From Haladaptatus caseinilyticus (GTDB taxonomy: Archaea > Halobacteriota > Halobacteria > Halobacteriales > Haladaptataceae), in assembly GCF_026248685.1 (NCBI RefSeq), contig NZ_CP111036.1:1612001-1676000 (forward strand): a DNA stretch of 64,000 nt. The letters are read 5' to 3'. Below, piece by piece: positions 61,245 to 64,000 of this stretch (the first letter of the stretch is position 1; the number at the start of each line of letters is the position of its first letter). A program made the translations under genes and the position numbers. The notes under the pieces are model-generated. The model worked only from the letters and a program-made list of their open reading frames with translations, made no database searches and had not been told where the DNA came from.

Positions 61245-62192
61245 ATGACGAAAAAACTTACGCGACGAAACTTGCTCCGTACCGTTGGAGCGTCTGCGGT
61301 CTCGCTTCCAGTCATCTCATCGACCGTCAGCGCGGCGAGCGACTTCGACTGGCCGATTACGGGCTACATCACGTCACCGTACGGTGCCCGCCCCGGACAT
61401 TACGCGGTTGACATCGGCGCCAACGGCAATATCGGCGAGCCGATTTACGCGGCCCGTGGCGGCGTCGTCGACGTTCGAAGCTACGAATCCGGCGGCTGTG
61501 GCAACTATCTGAAGCTCGGTCACGAAAACGGCTACCAGACGATGTACTGCCACCTCAACAGCTTCGACGTGGTACAGGGCGAGAGCGTCTCCCGCGGCCA
61601 GAAGATCGGCGGCATGGGCAACACCGGGAACTCATCCGGTCCCCACCTCCACTTCACTATCGAGCAGAACGGAAGTCACCTCTCGATTCCCGGTTCCGAC
61701 GGGGAGAACGTCACTGCCGGTACCGCGATTCCGAAAGACTACTCTGGCATCGGTGGCGGCGGTGGCGGTAGCTACAGTTGGCCGATTTACTCCCGAGGCG
61801 ACCAAGCAGAAGCAGTCTACTCCATCCAATACCTACTCGAAGAACACGGTTACTCGCTGAACTACCACGACGGTATCTACGGCTCCGAAGTCGAAAGTAC
61901 GGTCGAGAGCTTCCAGAGTGCGAACGGTCTCTCCGTCGATGGTGTCGTCGGCCCGAACACGTGGGAGGAACTGTACGTGCCGGTCGTAAGCTCGAGCAAC
62001 GATCCGTACTGGGCGACCTACGGTGCACAACACCACCTGCGCTACGACGAAGGATACAGTATCTCCGTGGACGGTTACTACGGTCCGGAGACCGAAAGTG
62101 CCATCGAGAGCTTCCAGTCCAGTGCAGGCATCGCAGTGGACGGTATCGTCGGCCACGACACGTGGCAAGCGCTCGTCGATATCGGCAACTGA
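61245..62192 (+). CDS. Tat-exported M23 peptidase with two peptidoglycan-binding domains (paralogue)
   Basis: 315 residues, same architecture as its neighbour: Tat signal TRRNLLRTVGASAV with SAAS, M23 domain with HYAVD, MYCHLNS and GPHLHFT (complete zinc site), Gly-rich linker (GIGGGGGGS) and two PG_binding_1 repeats (VDGVVGPNTWEEL, VDGIVGHDTWQAL). The first substrate-site segment differs (GYQTMYCHL against GYQTRYAHC), so bond preference may differ. It probably arose by tandem duplication with strong divergence in the M23 domain but conserved C-terminal repeats. Confidence 0.88.
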   Translation: MTKKLTRRNLLRTVGASAVSLPVISSTVSAASDFDWPITGYITSPYGARPGHYAVDIGANGNIGEPIYAARGGVVDVRSYESGGCGNYLKLGHENGYQTMYCHLNSFDVVQGESVSRGQKIGGMGNTGNSSGPHLHFTIEQNGSHLSIPGSDGENVTAGTAIPKDYSGIGGGGGGSYSWPIYSRGDQAEAVYSIQYLLEEHGYSLNYHDGIYGSEVESTVESFQSANGLSVDGVVGPNTWEELYVPVVSSSNDPYWATYGAQHHLRYDEGYSISVDGYYGPETESAIESFQSSAGIAVDGIVGHDTWQALVDIGN

Positions 62193-62348
62193 GCGAAAAC
62201 GGCGCTTCGTAAATAACCGTCTTCCTTCGTTTTTTACAGCCCGTCCGGAGAAAGCGAACACGCAGGGACGGTCCGAAAACCGTACTGATCCCTCGATTCG
62301 AGGGTGTAAACGTTCATGCCGGATGTTTCGGATCCCCTGGCTATGATT

Positions 62349-64000
62349 TTATGGTTCGTCGATAGTTGTGGGGGCTTCGATGGCTTCGACGGCGCGGACG
62401 GCGGCGACGTTCGCTTTCACGTCGTGAACTCGGACGATGTCGGCCCCACGTTCCGCGGCGATGGTGGTTCCGGCGACCGTCGCAGGGCCTCGTTCGCCCG
62501 CCTTTCGGCCGATGAGGTCGAACATGGATTTGTGGGAGTGTCCGATGAGAACGGGACAGTCGAGCCCGTGGAGTTCGCCCGTTCGACCGAGCAGTTCGAA
62601 GTTCTCAGTGGCGTGTTTGCCAAAGCCGAGTCCGGGGTCCACGATGATTTGATCCCTGTCTAACCCGGCTTTCTCGGCGAGGAGAACGCGCTCTTCGAGC
62701 TCCGCGATAACGTCCTCAACCACGTCGTCGTACTCCACTTCGTGCTCCGGAACGACGGGTGCATCGAGGCTGTGCATCACCACGAGTGGTGCGTCGTACT
62801 CGGCCGCTACGAAGCGCATTTCCGGGTCCGCGAGGCCGGACACGTCGTTTATGATGTCCGCACCGGCATCGAGGGCGGCACGAGCGACCTCGGCTTTCCT
62901 CGTATCGACCGAAATCATCGCGTCCAAATCCCGGATCGCCTCGATGACCGGGACGATACGCTCGATTTCTTCCTCGTTCGAGATTTCGTCAGCTCCGGGT
63001 CGGGTGCTCTCGCCGCCGATATCGATGATATCCGCACCTGATTCGACCATCCCGTTTGCCCGTTCGATTGCATCCTCGTGAGCTTCGTACTCACCACCGT
63101 CGTGGAAACTGTCCGGGGTAACGTTGAGAATACCCATTACCGCCGTCCGGTCTTCCCACGGGTAGCCGCGTTCGTTCTCCGCCTGTTGAATTCCGAGGGT
63201 CTTCCGAAGCTCGTCGGCGAACACCGACAGGCCGTAGGGTTTCGCTTCTATCGTCTCGGCGAGCTGTTTGTACTGTGCCAGCGTTCCCATGAGTAGCACG
63301 TCGATGTTTCCGTCATCGCGGTCGTTCAGCCCCGACCGTGCACATTCACCACCGATGCTCAGCATCTCCTCTTTGATATGCTGGGCTTGCTGAACCTGTA
63401 CCCGCGTTTTCAGCACGCGGTGAACGGCTTTCTCCCGCATTCTCCACACACCGGGTTCCGTGACGTGCGTCCCCTCCAAGGCGTCGCGTGCTTCCTCCAG
63501 ATTTCCGATCTGCTTCGGAATCTCGGCTCGCGTCCAGCGCGATCGAGCCTCCGCCACCGCGAACAACGACCCCGTGACGAGAATCAAATCGTCGGCCTCT
63601 GCTTCCTCGAGCGCGCTTTCGAGCGCACTTTCGACTGAACTCACCCGGACTACGTCGTTCGAACCGCGTTCTTCGAACGCGCGTGCAACGACTTCCTCGT
63701 CCTCCGAACGGTCGAGGTTCGGATGCGTAGCGACGACGCGGTCCGGTTTCGGGAGCGCATCGGCCATCGACTGAACGTCCTTGTCGTGCATCGCGCCGAA
63801 CACGAGATGGAGCTCGTCGTAGTCGAACTCGGCGACGGTTTCGGCGAGCGCCTCACACGCACCGGGGTTGTGCGCCCCGTCGAGGACGACGAGCGGGTCG
63901 GTCCTCATCACTTCGAATCGGCCGGGCCAGAACCCCTTCCGAAGCCCGCTGGCGAGATCATTCTCGCTTACGTCGGCAACTTGTCGGGCCAGTACTGCCG
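62349..64000 (-). CDS. folCP: Folylpolyglutamate synthase / dihydropteroate synthase fusion (partial)
   Basis: The frame runs off the right edge; about 550 residues are seen. The FolC C-terminal domain comes first (FWPGRFEV, VVLDGAHNPGACEALAETV, LVFGAMHDKDV), then a linker and the DHPS barrel: MGILNVTPDSFHDGG (pterin/phosphate), DIIDIGGESTRPGA, SVDTRKAEVA, IINDVSGLADPE, VLIGHSHKSMFD and VRVHDV. It makes dihydropteroate and adds glutamate. Such fusions are known from haloarchaea. A GTG/ATG pair near 63911 is internal, since homology continues upstream. Confidence 0.94.
   Translation of the reverse strand, partial: AVLARQVADVSENDLASGLRKGFWPGRFEVMRTDPLVVLDGAHNPGACEALAETVAEFDYDELHLVFGAMHDKDVQSMADALPKPDRVVATHPNLDRSEDEEVVARAFEERGSNDVVRVSSVESALESALEEAEADDLILVTGSLFAVAEARSRWTRAEIPKQIGNLEEARDALEGTHVTEPGVWRMREKAVHRVLKTRVQVQQAQHIKEEMLSIGGECARSGLNDRDDGNIDVLLMGTLAQYKQLAETIEAKPYGLSVFADELRKTLGIQQAENERGYPWEDRTAVMGILNVTPDSFHDGGEYEAHEDAIERANGMVESGADIIDIGGESTRPGADEISNEEEIERIVPVIEAIRDLDAMISVDTRKAEVARAALDAGADIINDVSGLADPEMRFVAAEYDAPLVVMHSLDAPVVPEHEVEYDDVVEDVIAELEERVLLAEKAGLDRDQIIVDPGLGFGKHATENFELLGRTGELHGLDCPVLIGHSHKSMFDLIGRKAGERGPATVAGTTIAAERGADIVRVHDVKANVAAVRAVEAIEAPTTIDEP

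Noticed and set aside
60057-62192. Cell-wall enzymes for pseudomurein in the host itself
   Set aside because: Pseudomurein is found only in some methanogens; gene markers here are haloarchaeal.
46562-62192. Provirus or integrated element
   Set aside because: No integrase, tRNA-gene target, capsid or replication genes and no flanking repeats.

Overview
This window looks like chromosomal DNA from an extremely halophilic archaeon (class Halobacteria). The proteins are strongly acidic, G+C and third-position G+C are high, and most genes sit about 25-30 bp behind a TATA-like box with little or no leader. The marker genes are archaeal or haloarchaeal: a TFB, FttA/aCPSF1, glycerol-1-phosphate dehydrogenase, AglD-like GT2/flippase, HTH-10 (Bat-type) and HalX regulators, HalOD1, DUF7123/DUF7344-like proteins, a FolC-FolP fusion, and the archaeal AroA'/AroB' route to dehydroquinate. 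I cannot name the genus with confidence. I see no rRNA, tRNA, CRISPR array, insertion sequence or provirus, so this reads as core chromosome with a more accessory right-hand part.

Layout. 1-10.1 kb: tail of an unidentified gene, PLP decarboxylase mfnA, a YegP-like protein, a VTT membrane protein, metG with a long folded leader, a GYD protein, pyruvate kinase, an NfeD/stomatin pair and a wHTH regulator. 10.1-17.2 kb: DUF7123 protein divergent from aglD, an inosine/xanthosine triphosphatase with an internal 15-bp tandem repeat, a BtuF-like protein, TFB, an orphan N4-cytosine methyltransferase and aroD. 17.2-23.5 kb: aromatic amino-acid block on the minus strand (AroB', an SDR, AroA', trpA, trpB, trpC), divergent from an alkyltransferase-like protein whose acceptor Cys is Asp. 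23.6-31.5 kb: GNAT, methylmalonyl-CoA mutase large subunit and epimerase flanking a membrane beta-propeller protein, NUDIX, and the termination ribonuclease FttA. 31.8-45 kb: proS, an ApaH-like phosphatase with ppk1, an Lrp-type regulator, full-length glutamate synthase gltB, GNAT-DUF5816, an epimerase and egsA. 45-60 kb: Bat-type HTH, a HalX response regulator, an array of ABC-2 exporters (two ATPases, three permeases), small enzymes, an S9 peptidase, HalOD1, DUF7344, a GT4 glycosyltransferase and another ABC-2 pair. 60-64 kb: two tandem Tat-exported M23 peptidase plus peptidoglycan-binding proteins, then folCP running off the window.

How the genes fit together. AroA', AroB', AroD and TrpCBA supply the aromatic pathway; GltB with an adjacent Lrp regulator handles nitrogen assimilation; MCM and its epimerase form a propionyl/methylmalonyl-CoA module; FttA and TFB cover the end and start of transcription. 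The most striking content is the pair of secreted peptidoglycan-hydrolase-like proteins in an organism class without peptidoglycan. They share a promoter-proximal 10-mer and lie downstream of a GT4 and an ABC-2 exporter. Several upstream regions hold perfect inverted or direct repeats (metG, aglD, trpC, proS, gltB, ABC genes) that look like operators.
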